A stretch of 64,000 nt of DNA, taken from assembly GCF_006715395.1 (NCBI RefSeq), contig NZ_VFNC01000001.1:310001-374000 (forward strand). The letters are read 5' to 3'. Position numbers and translations under genes: made by a program. This stretch comes from Streptomyces sp. SLBN-31. GTDB taxonomy: Bacteria > Actinomycetota > Actinomycetes > Streptomycetales > Streptomycetaceae. A model generated the notes under the pieces. The model made no database searches and had not been told where the DNA came from. It was given only the letters and a program-made list of their open reading frames with translations. Below, in pieces: positions 50,041 through 59,878 of this stretch. Positions within the stretch are counted from its first letter, which is position 1. Every line of letters starts with the position of its first letter.

Positions 50041-51489
50041 ATGGGGTACGTGACTCGGATCGTGATCATCGGTGGCGGACCCGGCGGATACGAAGCGGCC
50101 CTGGTGGCCGCTCAGCTCGGCGCGGAGGTGACCGTCGTCGACTGCGACGGTCTGGGCGGGGCGTCGGTGCTGACCGACTGCGTGCCGTCGAAGACCCTCA
50201 TCGCCACGGCCGAGGTGATGACCACCTTTGATTCTTCGTATGAAGAGCTGGGGATCATCGTCGCCGACGACACTCCGCCGCTGGAGCAGGCCGCCCGGGT
50301 GGTGGGTGTCGATCTGGGCAAGGTCAACCGTCGTGTGAAGCGGCTCGCGCTGGCGCAGTCGCACGACATCACCGCTTCCGTGACGCGCGCGGGGGCGCGC
50401 GTCATGCGCGGGCGGGGTCGGCTGGAGGGCATGCAGGCCCTCGACGGATCCCGGAAGGTCGTCGTCTCGACCGCCGACGGCAGCGAGGAGACCCTCACCG
50501 CGGACGCGGTGCTGATCGCCACCGGCGGTCACCCTCGTGAGGTGCCCGACGCGCAGCCCGACGGTGAGCGCATCCTGAACTGGACCCAGGTCTACGACCT
50601 CACCGAGCTGCCCGAGGAGCTCATCGTGGTCGGGTCGGGTGTGACGGGTGCCGAGTTCGCCGGTGCCTACCAGGCACTGGGGTCGAGGGTCACGCTCGTT
50701 TCGTCGCGCGATCGGGTGCTGCCGGGTGAGGACCCGGATGCGGCCGCCGTCCTGGAGGACGTCTTCCGGCGCCGCGGCATGAACGTCATGGCGCGCTCGC
50801 GGGCCGCCGCCGCCAAGCGGGTCGGCGACCGGGTGGAGGTCACGCTGGCCGACGGGCGGGTCATCACCGGGTCGCACTGTCTGATGGCCGTCGGTGCCAT
50901 CCCCAACAGCGCCGGACTGGGGCTGGAGGAGGCCGGGGTCCGGGTGCGGGAGTCCGGGCACATCTGGACCGACAAGGTGTCCAGGACGACCGCTCCCGGT
51001 GTGTACGCCGCCGGTGACGTGACCGGTGTGTTCGCTCTCGCCTCGGTGGCGGCCATGCAGGGACGTATCGCCATGTACCACTTCCTGGGTGACGCGGTCG
51101 CTCCGCTGAACCTGAAGACCGTCTCGTCCAACGTGTTCACCGATCCCGAGATCGCCACCGTGGGGTACACCCAGGCGGACGTGGACGCCGGGAAGATCGA
51201 CGCCCGGGTGGTGAAGCTGCCGCTGCTGCGCAATCCGCGCGCCAAGATGCAGGGCATCCGGGACGGCTTCGTGAAGCTTTTCTGTCGGCCCGGCACGGGC
51301 ATCGTGGTGGGCGGTGTCGTGGTCGCCCCGCGCGCCTCGGAACTGATCCATCCGATCTCGATCGCCGTCGACAACAATCTGACGGTCGAACAGATCGCGA
51401 ACGCGTTCACCGTTTATCCGAGTCTTTCGGGGTCGATCGCGGAGGTCGCGCGGCAGCTGCACACCCGTAAGACCGGCGGCGACGTCTGA
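50041..51489 (+). CDS. NAD(P)H:quinone dehydrogenase, LpdA/Rv3303c-like
   Basis: A 482-residue flavoprotein of the pyridine nucleotide-disulphide reductase class. FAD motif RIVIIGGGPGGYEAALVAA, NAD motif ELIVVGSGVTGAEFAGAYQALG, second FAD motif GVYAAGDVTGVFALASVAAMQGR and a C-terminal dimerisation domain. The redox disulphide site reads GGASVLTDCVPSK: only the second Cys is kept, so it is not a lipoamide dehydrogenase. It closely resembles mycobacterial LpdA (Rv3303c), which reduces quinones. ATG 50041 follows GGGGAG; GTG 50050 is an alternative. Confidence 0.9.
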   Translation: MGYVTRIVIIGGGPGGYEAALVAAQLGAEVTVVDCDGLGGASVLTDCVPSKTLIATAEVMTTFDSSYEELGIIVADDTPPLEQAARVVGVDLGKVNRRVKRLALAQSHDITASVTRAGARVMRGRGRLEGMQALDGSRKVVVSTADGSEETLTADAVLIATGGHPREVPDAQPDGERILNWTQVYDLTELPEELIVVGSGVTGAEFAGAYQALGSRVTLVSSRDRVLPGEDPDAAAVLEDVFRRRGMNVMARSRAAAAKRVGDRVEVTLADGRVITGSHCLMAVGAIPNSAGLGLEEAGVRVRESGHIWTDKVSRTTAPGVYAAGDVTGVFALASVAAMQGRIAMYHFLGDAVAPLNLKTVSSNVFTDPEIATVGYTQADVDAGKIDARVVKLPLLRNPRAKMQGIRDGFVKLFCRPGTGIVVGGVVVAPRASELIHPISIAVDNNLTVEQIANAFTVYPSLSGSIAEVARQLHTRKTGGDV

Positions 51490-51501
51490 CGGCCTGAAGC
51501 G

Positions 51502-51524
51502 ACTCCCCGCTGGTCACGGGGAGT
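51502..51524 (+). terminator. Terminator hairpin after oxidoreductase gene
   Basis: ACTCCCCG (51502-51509) pairs with CGGGGAGT (51517-51524), with further partial pairing outside, 12 bases after the stop. Confidence 0.65.
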
Positions 51525-51642
51525 TGTCGCTCATGCGTGCGGCATAGGCGGGGCGGATAGGTCCTATACCACTTTCGGTCCTGGCGTGCGAACAACTTCT
51601 GCTATTCGGCGCAAACAGCTGAAACCAGACGGTCGTTGGCAT

Positions 51643-51656
51643 TACTGTCAGTTTCG
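51643..51656 (+). promoter_or_regulatory. Putative -10 of a leaderless deoR-type mRNA
   Basis: TACTGT at 51643-51648 stands seven bases before the GTG at 51656, and no ribosome site is present. That spacing is typical of leaderless streptomycete transcripts, which would begin at the start codon itself. A palindrome ATAGGTCCTAT at 51557-51567 lies further upstream and might be an operator. Confidence 0.45.
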
Positions 51657-52618
51657 TGTTCGCTGCAGAACGTCGCCAATTGATCCTCGAAATGGTGCGA
51701 GCCAATGGGGCCGTGTCGCTCCGTGAGCTCGCCCGCGTCGTCCAGACCTCCGAAGTGACCGTACGGCGGGACGTGCGCGCACTGGAGGCAGAAGGACTCC
51801 TCGACCGCCGGCACGGCGGTGCGGTACTGCCGGGCGGATTCACGCGGGAGTCCGGCTTTCCGCAGAAATCACATCTCGCGACCGCCGAGAAAACGGCCAT
51901 CGCCGACCTCGCCGCGGGCTTCGTCGAAGAGGGCGAGGCCATCGTGGTGGGGGCGGGGACCACGACCCAGGAGCTGGCCCGCCGGCTCGCGCGGGTGCCC
52001 GGGCTGACCGTCGTCACCAACTCCCTTTTGGTGGCACAGGCGTTGGCCCATGCCAACCGGGTGGAAGTCGTGATGACCGGCGGTACCTTGCGTGGCTCCA
52101 ACTACGCGCTGGTGGGCAGTGGTGCCGAGCAGTCCCTGCAGGGGCTGCGAGTCTCGCGGGCGTTCCTGTCCGGCAGCGGTCTGACGGCCGAGCGGGGGCT
52201 GTCCACCTCCAACATGCTGTCGGCCTCCGTGGACCGGGCGCTCGTCCAGGCCGCCGCCGAGGTCGTCGTGCTCGCCGACCACACCAAGCTCGGTACGGAC
52301 ACCATGTTCCAGACCGTGCCCACGGACGTGATCACGCGCCTGGTGACCGACGAGCCGCCGGCGCACGACGACCGCGCGGCCACGGAGTTGCAGGCGCTGG
52401 CCGACCAGGGTGTGCAGATCGCCGTCGCGGGGGCGTCCGGGAACTCCGTGGGCGGTGATTCCGTCCCCCCGCGCCAGGCCCGCCGGGACGTCGCCCTTCC
52501 GGGGCCCCGGCGCGGGGCGGTTCCCGGAGCGGGAGCGGGGCTGCGCAGCGCCGCCGTCCTCGGTGAGCCGACGCCGGGTACCGAGCGGGCGCGGGTCGCC
52601 GACATGCGGCGGCGGTAG
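51656..52618 (+). CDS. DeoR-family transcriptional regulator
   Basis: A 320-residue regulator with an N-terminal winged helix-turn-helix (ERRQLILEMVRANGAVSLRELARVVQTSEVTVRRDVRALEAEGLL, about 5-50) and a DeoR sugar-phosphate sensor domain (VVGAGTTTQELARRLARV, then VVTNSLLVAQAL and MTGGTLRGSNYALVG). After about residue 262 comes a low-complexity Gly/Pro/Arg tail not typical of the family. It is the only sugar-phosphate-type regulator near the nucleoside genes, so it is one candidate for the CTACGCGCGTAG palindrome, with (deoxy)ribose phosphate as inducer; this is unproven. GTG 51656 appears leaderless. Confidence 0.88.
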   Translation: MFAAERRQLILEMVRANGAVSLRELARVVQTSEVTVRRDVRALEAEGLLDRRHGGAVLPGGFTRESGFPQKSHLATAEKTAIADLAAGFVEEGEAIVVGAGTTTQELARRLARVPGLTVVTNSLLVAQALAHANRVEVVMTGGTLRGSNYALVGSGAEQSLQGLRVSRAFLSGSGLTAERGLSTSNMLSASVDRALVQAAAEVVVLADHTKLGTDTMFQTVPTDVITRLVTDEPPAHDDRAATELQALADQGVQIAVAGASGNSVGGDSVPPRQARRDVALPGPRRGAVPGAGAGLRSAAVLGEPTPGTERARVADMRRR

Positions 52619-52672
52619 CGACGCGCCCGCCGCGCGGGGGCTTGTGCCGGTGAGTGCGAACGGTTCGCGCGG

Positions 52673-53245
52673 TCAGTCCGGCTTGAGGCCCCTCAGCGTC
52701 AACTGGAGCAGGCGGTCTGCCAGTTCCGGGTCGCCCTGCGCCTCCTCCGCCGCCAGCGCGATCGCGTTCGTCAGCTGCAGCAGGTCGTTGACGTCCACGT
52801 CCTCGCGGACCCCGCCCGCCTGCCGGGCCCGGGCCAGCAGCGCGGCGCCCGCCTGTCTGATCGGGTCGCTGCAACGGGCCAGCGCCGAGGTGCGGTCGGA
52901 CGTCACCGACATCAGGGCGCGGGCCAGCCCTCGGTACTCGCCGGCATGGGCGATGATCTCGCGCAGCCAGGTCACCAGGGCCGCGCAGGGCTCGGGGGCG
53001 CCCAGCAGTTCGCGGGAGCGGGACAGCAGGTCGCCCACCGCGTCCTCGAAGACCGCGCTCAACAGGGCGTGCCGGTTGGGGAAGTGACGGTAGAGGGTGC
53101 CGATGCCGACACCCGCGCGCTTGGCCACGTCCTCCAGGGACGCGTCCGTGCCGTGGGCGGCGAAGACCGAGCGCGCCTCGGCCAGCAGCCGTTCGCGGTT
53201 GCGGCGGGCGTCGGCGCGCATGGTGCGTCCCGGTGCCGTCGTCAC
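52673..53245 (-). CDS. TetR-family regulator
   Basis: A 190-residue repressor. Helix-turn-helix at about residues 15-60 (RERLLAEARSVFAAHGTDASLEDVAKRAGVGIGTLYRHFPNRHALLSAVF) and a helical C-terminal domain resembling the SbtR-type (LLQLTNAIALAAEEAQGD). GTG 53245 follows GGGAGG at proper spacing; ATG 53221 is an alternative. It is divergent from the LuxR-type gene. Ligand and targets are unknown; it is probably autoregulated. Confidence 0.87.
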   Translation of the reverse strand: MTTAPGRTMRADARRNRERLLAEARSVFAAHGTDASLEDVAKRAGVGIGTLYRHFPNRHALLSAVFEDAVGDLLSRSRELLGAPEPCAALVTWLREIIAHAGEYRGLARALMSVTSDRTSALARCSDPIRQAGAALLARARQAGGVREDVDVNDLLQLTNAIALAAEEAQGDPELADRLLQLTLRGLKPD

Positions 53246-53416
53246 CGTGGCCTCCCGGTGACTTCGGCCGAGGTCACGTGCGCCATCACTCCCACCTGCT
53301 CCCTCTTGCGCCCCCCCTTTGCCTCCAGCATGCCATCGAGGACGTGCGAGCGGCCTTGCCCGACCGGAGGCAGGCCGTACCTTCGTCTCAGGCGAGAGCA
53401 GCGCCGGGAGAGTGCG

Positions 53417-54410
53417 ATGGACATCAGCGGTGCGGACGCGCGTCGTGTACTGACGCTCGTACGGGAAATCGAAGGCATCGGTTCCTTACCGGAGTTGCAG
53501 GAGCAGGCACTGCGGGGGCTGATGCGGCTCGTGCCGGCCGACGGCGGTCAGGCCTACCGGCTGTCCGTGGACGGCACGGGGGAACTCGCCGCCCTCTCCC
53601 TGCCCCGGGAGTCCTTCCACGAGGATCCGATGGTCATCTACGACCACCCCCTCGACCATCCGCTCACCGACGTGATGCTTCGGACACCCACCGCCGAGGC
53701 CTGGCGGGTCAGCGATGTCGCCGCGGACCGGCAGTGGCGGCGCACCTACTGCTACAACCTGGACTTCCGTCCCTTCGGCATGATGCGCCATCTCGTCGCC
53801 TCCGGCGGCTCGGACATGTCCGTCGTCGAGGGATACGCGCTCGCCCGCTCCGGCACGGACTTCAGCGAGCGCGAACGCGATCTGTTCGGCTTCGCGCAGC
53901 AGCAACTAGGCGCCGCCGAACGGGCTTTGCGGGAACGCGAGCAGCTGCGGGCACTGGCGTCCCTCGCCCTGGACCTGGCCGGCGGCAAGGAGCGCGGGGT
54001 CGCCGCCCTGGACGTCAGCGGACGGCCGTACGCCCTCAACGCGGTCGCCGCCGGCCTGCTGGCCGTCGTGGGAGACGATCCGCGGCTGGGCGACGCCGGG
54101 TGCTTCACGGTGCGGGACGTGGAGGTGCGTCGCGTCCCGCCGAGCGCGCCCGGTGGACCCCCTCTCCTGCTGCTGCGTGATCTCGCCCGGCCGCGCACGC
54201 TGGCCCGGCGGTACGGGGTGACCGAGCAGGAGCACCGCACCCTGTGCCATCTGCACGCCGGGTGTACGGCGACCGAGGCCGCCCGGCGGATGGGGCTGTC
54301 ACCGGTGACCGTGCGGGGCTACATCGCCTCCCCTGCACCGCAAGCTGGAGGCCGGGCACACGGCCGCGCTGCTGCGGCGCGGCCGGGACCTGGGCCTGCT
54401 CGTGGACTGA
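53417..54410 (+). CDS. LuxR-type regulator with GAF-like sensor, frameshifted at its 3' end
   Basis: A protein of about 330 residues: N-terminal GAF/PAS-like sensor (about 1-180), then a LuxR helix-turn-helix near the end (YGVTEQEHRTLCHLHAGCTATEAARRMGLSPVTVRGYIAS). In the sequence given, the run CCCC at 54330-54333 has one C too many: reading straight on gives an unrelated Pro/Gly/Arg-rich tail ending at 54445, whereas dropping one C restores SLHRKLEAGHTAALLRRGRD and a stop at 54408-54410. This is either a sequencing error or a real frameshift that breaks the recognition domain's final helix. ATG 53417 is preceded by GGGAG. Confidence 0.72.
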
Positions 54411-54541
54411 GGCCCAGGCGATATGTCGCGACCCGTCAGAATTGACGGATGGCCCGCGGGTGGCCGCGCTCGGTTCACTGGCTCTGGGCGCCGTGCGGGG
54501 ACGGCCTCCACGAGAGGCCACCGTCACGGGGGACGGGGAAA

Positions 54542-54590
54542 GGCGAGGCGCCCGGCGGACCGACTGCTCCGGTCCGCCGGGCGCCTCGCC
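54542..54590. terminator. Strong terminator, 21-bp stem
   Basis: Arms 54542-54562 and 54570-54590 are perfect complements (beginning GGCGAGGCGCCC) around a 7-base loop, between the convergent LuxR-type gene and accA2. Confidence 0.85.
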
Positions 54591-54605
54591 CGGGTGTGTC
54601 GCGGG

Positions 54606-56378
54606 TCAGTCCTTGATCTCGCAGATCGCGGAGCCGGAGCTGATGGAGGCGCCGACCTCCAGGCTCAGGCCCTTGATGGTGCCGGACTTGTGCGCGTTGA
54701 GAGGCTGTTCCATCTTCATCGCCTCGAGCACGACGACCAGGTCGCCCTCCTTGACCTCCTGGCCCTCCTCCACGGCGACCTTGACGATGGTGCCCTGCAT
54801 GGGGGAGGCGAGGGTGTCGCCGGAGGCGACGGGGCCGGACTTCTTGGCGGCGCGGCGCTTGGGCTTGGCGCCCGCGGCCAGGCCGGTGCGGGCCAGGGTC
54901 ATGCCCAGCGAGGCCGGCAGGGAGACCTCCAGGCGCTTGCCGCCGACCTCGACGACGACCGTCTCGCGGCCCGTGTCCTCCTCCGCCTCGGCGCTGGCGG
55001 GGGCGGCGAAGGGCTTGATCTCGTTGACGAACTCGGTCTCGATCCAGCGGGTGTGGACCGTGAACGGCTCGTCGGAGCCGGTCAGCTCGGGCGCGAAGGC
55101 CGGGTCGGTGACGACCGCGCGGTGGAAGGGAATGGCCGTGGCCATGCCCTCGACCTGGAACTCCTCCAGGGCGCGGGAGGCCCGCTGCAGGGCCTCCTTG
55201 CGGGTGCGGCCGGTGACGATCAGCTTGGCCAGCAGGGAGTCCCAGGCCGGGCCGATGACCGAGCCCGACTCCACGCCCGCGTCCAGGCGGACGCCCGGGC
55301 CGGTGGGGGCGGCGAAGGTGGTGACGGTGCCGGGGGCGGGCAGGAAGTTGCGGCCCGGGTCCTCGCCGTTGATGCGGAACTCGAAGGAGTGGCCGCGCAG
55401 CTCCGGGTCGCCGTAGCCGAGTTCCTCGCCGTCGGCGATGCGGAACATCTCGCGGACCAGGTCGATGCCGGCGACCTCCTCGGTGACCGGGTGCTCGACC
55501 TGGAGGCGGGTGTTGACCTCCAGGAAGGAGATCGTGCCGTCCTGGCCGACGAGGAACTCGCAGGTGCCGGCGCCCTCGTAGTGGGCCTCCTTCAGGATCG
55601 CCTTGGAGGCGCGGTACAGCTCGGCGACCTGCTCCTCGGACAGGAACGGCGCCGGGGCCTCCTCGACCAGCTTCTGGTGGCGGCGCTGCAGGGAGCAGTC
55701 ACGGGTGGAGACGACGACCACGTTGCCGTGCTTGTCGGCCAGGCACTGGGTCTCCACGTGCCGGGGGCGGTCGAGGTAGCGCTCGACGAAGCACTCGCCG
55801 CGGCCGAACGCGGCCACCGCCTCACGGACCGCGGAGTCGTACAGCTCCGGGACCTCTTCGAGGGTGCGGGCGACCTTCAGGCCGCGGCCGCCGCCGCCGA
55901 AGGCGGCCTTGATCGCGATGGGCAGGCCGTGCTGCTCGGCGAAGGCGACGACCTCGTCGGCGCCGGAGACCGGGTCGGGGGTGCCCGCCACCAGGGGGGC
56001 GCCGGCACGCTGCGCGATGTGCCGGGCGGCGACCTTGTCGCCGAGGTCGCGGATGGCCTGCGGGGGCGGGCCGATCCAGATCAGCCCGGCGTCCAGCACC
56101 GCCTGGGCGAAGTCGGCGTTCTCCGAGAGGAAGCCGTAGCCCGGGTGGATGGCGTCGGCGCCCGACTCGCGCGCCGCGTTCAGAATCTTGTCGATCACCA
56201 GGTAGCTGGTGGCCGGGGTGTCACCGCCCAGGGCGAACGCCTCATCCGCGGCGCGGACATGCAGAGCGTCCCGGTCGGGGTCGGCGTAGACGGCCACGCT
56301 CGCGATGCCGGCGTCCCGACAGGCCCGGGCAACGCGGACAGCGATTTCGCCACGGTTGGCGATGAGCACCTTGCGCAC
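54606..56378 (-). CDS. accA2: Acyl-CoA carboxylase alpha subunit (biotin carboxylase + BCCP)
   Basis: A 590-residue protein, the length of S. coelicolor AccA2. Biotin carboxylase domain about 1-450: [24 protein letters not shown]-grasp lid [11 protein letters not shown], catalytic region [17 protein letters not shown]-terminal biotin carrier domain with the biotinyl-Lys motif EAMKMEQ (about 555). It carboxylates its own biotin for transfer by the beta subunits (PccB here) to propionyl- or acetyl-CoA. GTG 56378 follows AAGGAGG. It is transcribed apart from pccB but in the same direction and cluster; BirA nearby attaches the biotin. Confidence 0.95.
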   Translation of the reverse strand: MRKVLIANRGEIAVRVARACRDAGIASVAVYADPDRDALHVRAADEAFALGGDTPATSYLVIDKILNAARESGADAIHPGYGFLSENADFAQAVLDAGLIWIGPPPQAIRDLGDKVAARHIAQRAGAPLVAGTPDPVSGADEVVAFAEQHGLPIAIKAAFGGGGRGLKVARTLEEVPELYDSAVREAVAAFGRGECFVERYLDRPRHVETQCLADKHGNVVVVSTRDCSLQRRHQKLVEEAPAPFLSEEQVAELYRASKAILKEAHYEGAGTCEFLVGQDGTISFLEVNTRLQVEHPVTEEVAGIDLVREMFRIADGEELGYGDPELRGHSFEFRINGEDPGRNFLPAPGTVTTFAAPTGPGVRLDAGVESGSVIGPAWDSLLAKLIVTGRTRKEALQRASRALEEFQVEGMATAIPFHRAVVTDPAFAPELTGSDEPFTVHTRWIETEFVNEIKPFAAPASAEAEEDTGRETVVVEVGGKRLEVSLPASLGMTLARTGLAAGAKPKRRAAKKSGPVASGDTLASPMQGTIVKVAVEEGQEVKEGDLVVVLEAMKMEQPLNAHKSGTIKGLSLEVGASISSGSAICEIKD

Positions 56379-56717
56379 GATTGAGGCTCCCTCCTTGAAA
56401 CAAGCCGAGTTTAGGGACAGCCGACGAGGCACTTCGACCCATCCCCAATGGTGAGCTTGCCCACACGGAGCGTGATTCGAGGCTTCCTCGACCCGCGAAA
56501 TCCCTTGTCGCACCCTGGTGTGCAGGACTCCTCCGGGCAACCCTAGCCCTCTCATGTGGTCAAGGTCTCTGTGAGAGCGTGCTGCGGGCCACTCAGTTTC
56601 TTTGTGGAGTCCCTACGAATGGCCCAACGATTCTTTGCCGCTCGCCGAACCCTTGTCCCGCGGTTTACCCGTTAGTAGCGTTCGCGATGTATCGAACGGA
56701 CGTGGAGGGGTGGCCCG
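56379..56717. other. Divergent control region accA2 / membrane protein
   Basis: A 339-bp gap without a gene. For the rightward gene, TTGTCC (56653-56658) and TAGCGT (56676-56681) with a 17-bp spacer form a good housekeeping-type promoter. The accA2 leader on the other strand is long (no clear promoter pair identified) and contains its AAGGAGG site. Confidence 0.5.
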
Positions 56718-57215
56718 GTGGTGCGCAGACCGGTGGCGTGGGTCGTGGCGGTCGTGCTCTTCGTCGAGGCGCTCGGCGTCGCGGCGCTCAACTGGTTCCT
56801 GGGGATCGTCGTCGACCGGCAGGACATGTCGCTCGCCGGCCTCGACCCGGACACGATGTCCCTGTCCTCGAAGATCGGCGGCGTCCTCTTCGGCCTCTAC
56901 TTCGCCCTGTGCGGCCTGGTGGCGCTCCTGGTGGCCGTACGCAACCGTCCCCCCGCCGGCTTCGGCCGCGTCCTCCTGGTCAGCGCGGCCGTCGTGCACG
57001 GCCTGCTGGGCGCGTTCGCGTGGGGGCTGGTGGGCTGGCCGGCGTTCACGTTCATGGTGGTCGTACTGGCGCTGATCGTGCTGCTGCTGATGTCCTACGA
57101 CCGTCCGGCCGAACCCGCCGACGCGGCTCCGCCCGCGCAGGCGCCGGGCCCCGGGAGCGGCGACGGCGACGCGGGCGCGCCCGTCACCCCTCCGCCGGCG
57201 CCCACAACTCCGTGA
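56718..57215 (+). CDS. Four-helix membrane protein of unknown function
   Basis: A 165-residue protein with four hydrophobic segments: about 7-27 ([21 protein letters not shown]), 52-74, 85-105 and 110-128. The C-terminal 35 residues are Pro/Ala/Gly-rich and cytoplasmic or extracellular. No known domain is recognised. GTG 56718 or the next GTG is the start, after GGAGGGG. A TTGTCC-n17-TAGCGT promoter lies upstream. The 3' end overlaps the convergent maf gene by 32 bp. Confidence 0.78.
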   Translation: MVRRPVAWVVAVVLFVEALGVAALNWFLGIVVDRQDMSLAGLDPDTMSLSSKIGGVLFGLYFALCGLVALLVAVRNRPPAGFGRVLLVSAAVVHGLLGAFAWGLVGWPAFTFMVVVLALIVLLLMSYDRPAEPADAAPPAQAPGPGSGDGDAGAPVTPPPAPTTP

Positions 57216-57804
57216 TGCCCACGCCCAGTTGGGCCAGCAGCCTGCGCACGAGCGGCAGGCTGATGCCGATCACGTTGCCGTGGTCGCCGTCGATGCCGTC
57301 GATGAACGGCGCGCTGCGGCCGTCCAGCGTGAACGCTCCGGCGACGTAGAGGGGCTCTCCGGAGGCGACGTACGCGGCGATCTCCTCGTCGCTGGGGTCG
57401 CCGAAGCGGACCACCGTGGAGGCCGTGCCGGAGGCGTAGCGGCCGCTGGCGGTGTCGTAGACGCAGTGCCCGGTCTGGAGCGTGCCGGCCCGGCCGCGCA
57501 TCGCCTTCCAGCGCGCCGTGGCCTCCTCCGCGTCCGCCGGCTTGCCCAGCGCCTCGCCGTCCAGGTCCAGGACCGAGTCGCAGCCGATCACGACGGCGCC
57601 GTGGGCGTCCGGGCGGGCGGCGACGACGGAGGCCTTGGCCTCGGCCAGGGCGAGGGCCAGTTCGGCGGGGGTGGGCGCGCTGACGGCGTCCTCGTCCACG
57701 CCGCTCACGATGACCTCGGGGTCCATGCCGGCCTGGCGCAGGAGGCCCAGCCGGGCGGGGGACTGGGAGGCGAGGATGAGGCGGCGGCGGGGCTGATCGG
57801 TCAT
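57184..57804 (-). CDS. maf: Maf-family nucleoside triphosphate pyrophosphatase
   Basis: A 206-residue Maf protein: N-terminal [18 protein letters not shown], then [17 protein letters not shown] with the catalytic Asp (about 75), then a variable region and [21 protein letters not shown]. Maf enzymes hydrolyse dTTP, UTP or modified nucleotides to monophosphates and are linked to cell division control. ATG 57804 is clear. Downstream of the acyl-CoA carboxylase genes and the small membrane protein gene, same strand, probably one operon. Confidence 0.93.
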   Translation of the reverse strand: MTDQPRRRLILASQSPARLGLLRQAGMDPEVIVSGVDEDAVSAPTPAELALALAEAKASVVAARPDAHGAVVIGCDSVLDLDGEALGKPADAEEATARWKAMRGRAGTLQTGHCVYDTASGRYASGTASTVVRFGDPSDEEIAAYVASGEPLYVAGAFTLDGRSAPFIDGIDGDHGNVIGISLPLVRRLLAQLGVGITELWAPAEG

Positions 57805-57835
57805 GGGGTCAGGGTATCGACGCCGGTGCCGGGGT

Positions 57836-57964
57836 TCACCTCAGGCCGATCACGATCATCGCCAGGACCATTGCGAGGGCCATGAGAACCCCGAGTCTGC
57901 GCAACATGTCCTGCATGTCGCGCAGTTCCTCGGGGGGTTCGTTCTCGGGGTCCGACCACAGCAT
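57836..57964 (-). CDS. mmpA: 42-aa membrane protein (MmpA-like)
   Basis: A short frame between maf and accE: a charged N-terminus ([19 protein letters not shown], about 19 residues) followed by one hydrophobic helix ([18 protein letters not shown]). Size, position and N-terminal acidity match the small protein annotated in streptomycetes as morphogenic membrane protein MmpA; that name is from memory. The stop lies 31 bases before the maf start, so it belongs to the accE-maf transcript. Length alone would make it easy to miss. Confidence 0.7.
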   Translation of the reverse strand: MLWSDPENEPPEELRDMQDMLRRLGVLMALAMVLAMIVIGLR

Positions 57965-58043
57965 GCCACCAGCGTGGGGCTTGGGCCGGGTGGGCGCCTG
58001 AGTACGGGTACTCAAGTTGGCGCCCTGGGTTGTCCCCTGCCGT

Positions 58044-58062
58044 GCGCGGTTCCCCGCGCCCC
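58044..58062 (-). repeat. Partial copy of the dispersed intergenic repeat
   Basis: GCGCGGTTCCCCGCGCCCC differs at one base from the core of the element at 14685-14729. It lies just downstream of the accE stop, within the accE-mmpA gap. Confidence 0.6.
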
Positions 58063-58074
58063 TGGGGGCTGCGG

Positions 58075-58284
58075 TCAGCCCGGCCAGTAGGTGCGGGACC
58101 AGGCTGTCGGGCTCGGCTGGGGCAGGCGGTGGGTTGCTATGCGGGACGGGTCGGACCAGGAGTCGCGGGGCTGCGCGGCATCCGGGGTCACGGCGGACGC
58201 CGCTGCCGCGCGGGCCCTGACCACCGCCAGGGCGGCGGCCAGCTCCTCCGGGGTCGGGTTGCCCCGTACGACCTTGATGTTCAC
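58075..58284 (-). CDS. accE: Acyl-CoA carboxylase epsilon subunit
   Basis: A 69-residue protein. The helical start MNIKVVRGNPTPEELAAALAVV is the epsilon-subunit signature, and the C-terminus (SWSDPSRIATHRLPQPSPTAWSRTYWPG) ends in the conserved aromatic motif. The epsilon subunit binds the beta/alpha complex and raises carboxylase activity; in S. coelicolor it is AccE/PccE next to PccB. Ten bases separate it from the pccB stop, so the two are cotranscribed. Confidence 0.92.
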   Translation of the reverse strand: MNIKVVRGNPTPEELAAALAVVRARAAAASAVTPDAAQPRDSWSDPSRIATHRLPQPSPTAWSRTYWPG

Positions 58285-58294
58285 AGCGACTCCT

Positions 58295-59878
58295 TTACAG
58301 GGGGATGTTGCCGTGCTTCTTCGGCGGCAGCGACTCGCGCTTGGTACGCAGCTGGCGCAGGCCGCGGACGACGTGGTGGCGGGTGTCGGACGGCATGATC
58401 ACGGCGTCGACGTAGCCGCGCTCGGCCGCGACGTACGGGTTGAGGAGGGCGTCCTCGTACTCCCGGATCAGCTGGGCTCGCGTGGCCTCGACGTCGTCCG
58501 CCTCGGCGATGGTGCGCCGGTGCAGGATGTTGACCGCGCCCTGGGCGCCCATGACCGCGATCTGGGCGGTGGGCCAGGCCAGGTTGAGGTCGGCGCCCAG
58601 GTGCTTGGAGCCCATGACGTCGTAGGCGCCGCCGAAGGCCTTGCGGGTGATGACCGTGATCAGCGGGACCGTGGCCTCCGCGTAGGCGTAGATCAGCTTG
58701 GCGCCGCGGCGGATGATGCCGTCGTGCTCCTGGTCGACGCCGGGCAGGAAGCCGGGGACGTCGACGAAGGTCAGCACCGGGATGTTGAAGGCGTCGCAGG
58801 TGCGCACGAAGCGGGCGGCCTTCTCGGACGCCTTGATGTCCAGGCAGCCGGCGAACTGCATCGGCTGGTTGGCGACGATCCCGACCGGGTGGCCCTCCAC
58901 GCGCCCGTAGCCGGTGACGATGTTCGGCGCGAACAGCGGCTGCGTCTCGAAGAACTCGGCGTCGTCCAGGACGTGTTCGATCACCGTCTTGATGTCGTAC
59001 GGCTGGTTGGCGCTGTCCGGGACGAGGGTGTCGAGCTCGCGGTCCTCGTCGGTGACCGTGAGGTCGGCCTCCTCCGGGTAGACCGGGGCCTCGGAGAGGT
59101 TGTTGGACGGCAGGTACGACAGCAGCTGCTTGATGTACTCGATGGCGTCCTTCTCGTCCCCGGCCATGTGGTGGGCCACGCCGGAGGTCGAGTTGTGGGT
59201 GCGGGCGCCGCCGAGCTCCTCGAAGCCGACGTCCTCACCGGTGACCGTCTTGATGACGTCCGGGCCGGTGATGAACATGTGCGAGGTCTGGTCGACCATC
59301 ACCGTGAAGTCGGTGATCGCGGGGGAGTAGACGGCTCCGCCCGCGCAGGGGCCGACGACCAGGCTGATCTGCGGGATCACGCCGGAGGCGTGGGTGTTGC
59401 GGCGGAAGATCTCGCCGTAGGCGCCGAGCGAGGCCACACCCTCCTGGATGCGGGCGCCGCCGGAGTCGTTGATGCCGATGACCGGGCAGCCGGTCTTCAG
59501 CGCGAAGTCCATGACCTTGACGATCTTCTGGCCGTAGACCTCGCCCAGCGCACCGCCGAAGACGGTGAAGTCCTGCGAGAACACGGCTACGGGGCGGCCG
59601 TCGACCGTGCCGTAGCCGGTGACGACGCCGTCGCCGTAGGGACGGTTCTTGTCGAGGCCGAAGTTGGTGGAGCGGTGCCGGGCGAACTCGTCGAGCTCGA
59701 CGAAGGAACCCTCGTCGAGCAGCAGCTCGATGCGCTCACGGGCCGTCAACTTGCCCTTGGCGTGCTGCTTTTCGACGGCGCGCTCGGAGCCGGCGTGCGT
59801 CGCTTCCTCGATGCGGCGCTGAAGATCCGCGAGCTTGCCCGCGGTGGTGTGGATGTCGATCTCTTCCGGCTCGGACAT
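58295..59878 (-). CDS. pccB: Propionyl-CoA carboxylase beta subunit
   Basis: A 527-residue carboxyltransferase nearly identical in pattern to S. coelicolor PccB. The two crotonase-like halves are seen as [28 protein letters not shown] oxyanion region (N-half) and [25 protein letters not shown] (C-half). It transfers CO2 from biotin on AccA2 to propionyl-CoA, supplying methylmalonyl-CoA for branched metabolism and polyketides. ATG 59878 follows AGGGAG; a TTG nine codons upstream is a less likely start. Divergent from birA over 111 bp. Confidence 0.95.
   Translation of the reverse strand: MSEPEEIDIHTTAGKLADLQRRIEEATHAGSERAVEKQHAKGKLTARERIELLLDEGSFVELDEFARHRSTNFGLDKNRPYGDGVVTGYGTVDGRPVAVFSQDFTVFGGALGEVYGQKIVKVMDFALKTGCPVIGINDSGGARIQEGVASLGAYGEIFRRNTHASGVIPQISLVVGPCAGGAVYSPAITDFTVMVDQTSHMFITGPDVIKTVTGEDVGFEELGGARTHNSTSGVAHHMAGDEKDAIEYIKQLLSYLPSNNLSEAPVYPEEADLTVTDEDRELDTLVPDSANQPYDIKTVIEHVLDDAEFFETQPLFAPNIVTGYGRVEGHPVGIVANQPMQFAGCLDIKASEKAARFVRTCDAFNIPVLTFVDVPGFLPGVDQEHDGIIRRGAKLIYAYAEATVPLITVITRKAFGGAYDVMGSKHLGADLNLAWPTAQIAVMGAQGAVNILHRRTIAEADDVEATRAQLIREYEDALLNPYVAAERGYVDAVIMPSDTRHHVVRGLRQLRTKRESLPPKKHGNIPL

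Noticed and set aside
54423..56384. Long + frame opposite accA2
   Set aside because: Antisense of the biotin carboxylase gene; Val/Gly/Ala/Asp-rich without motifs.
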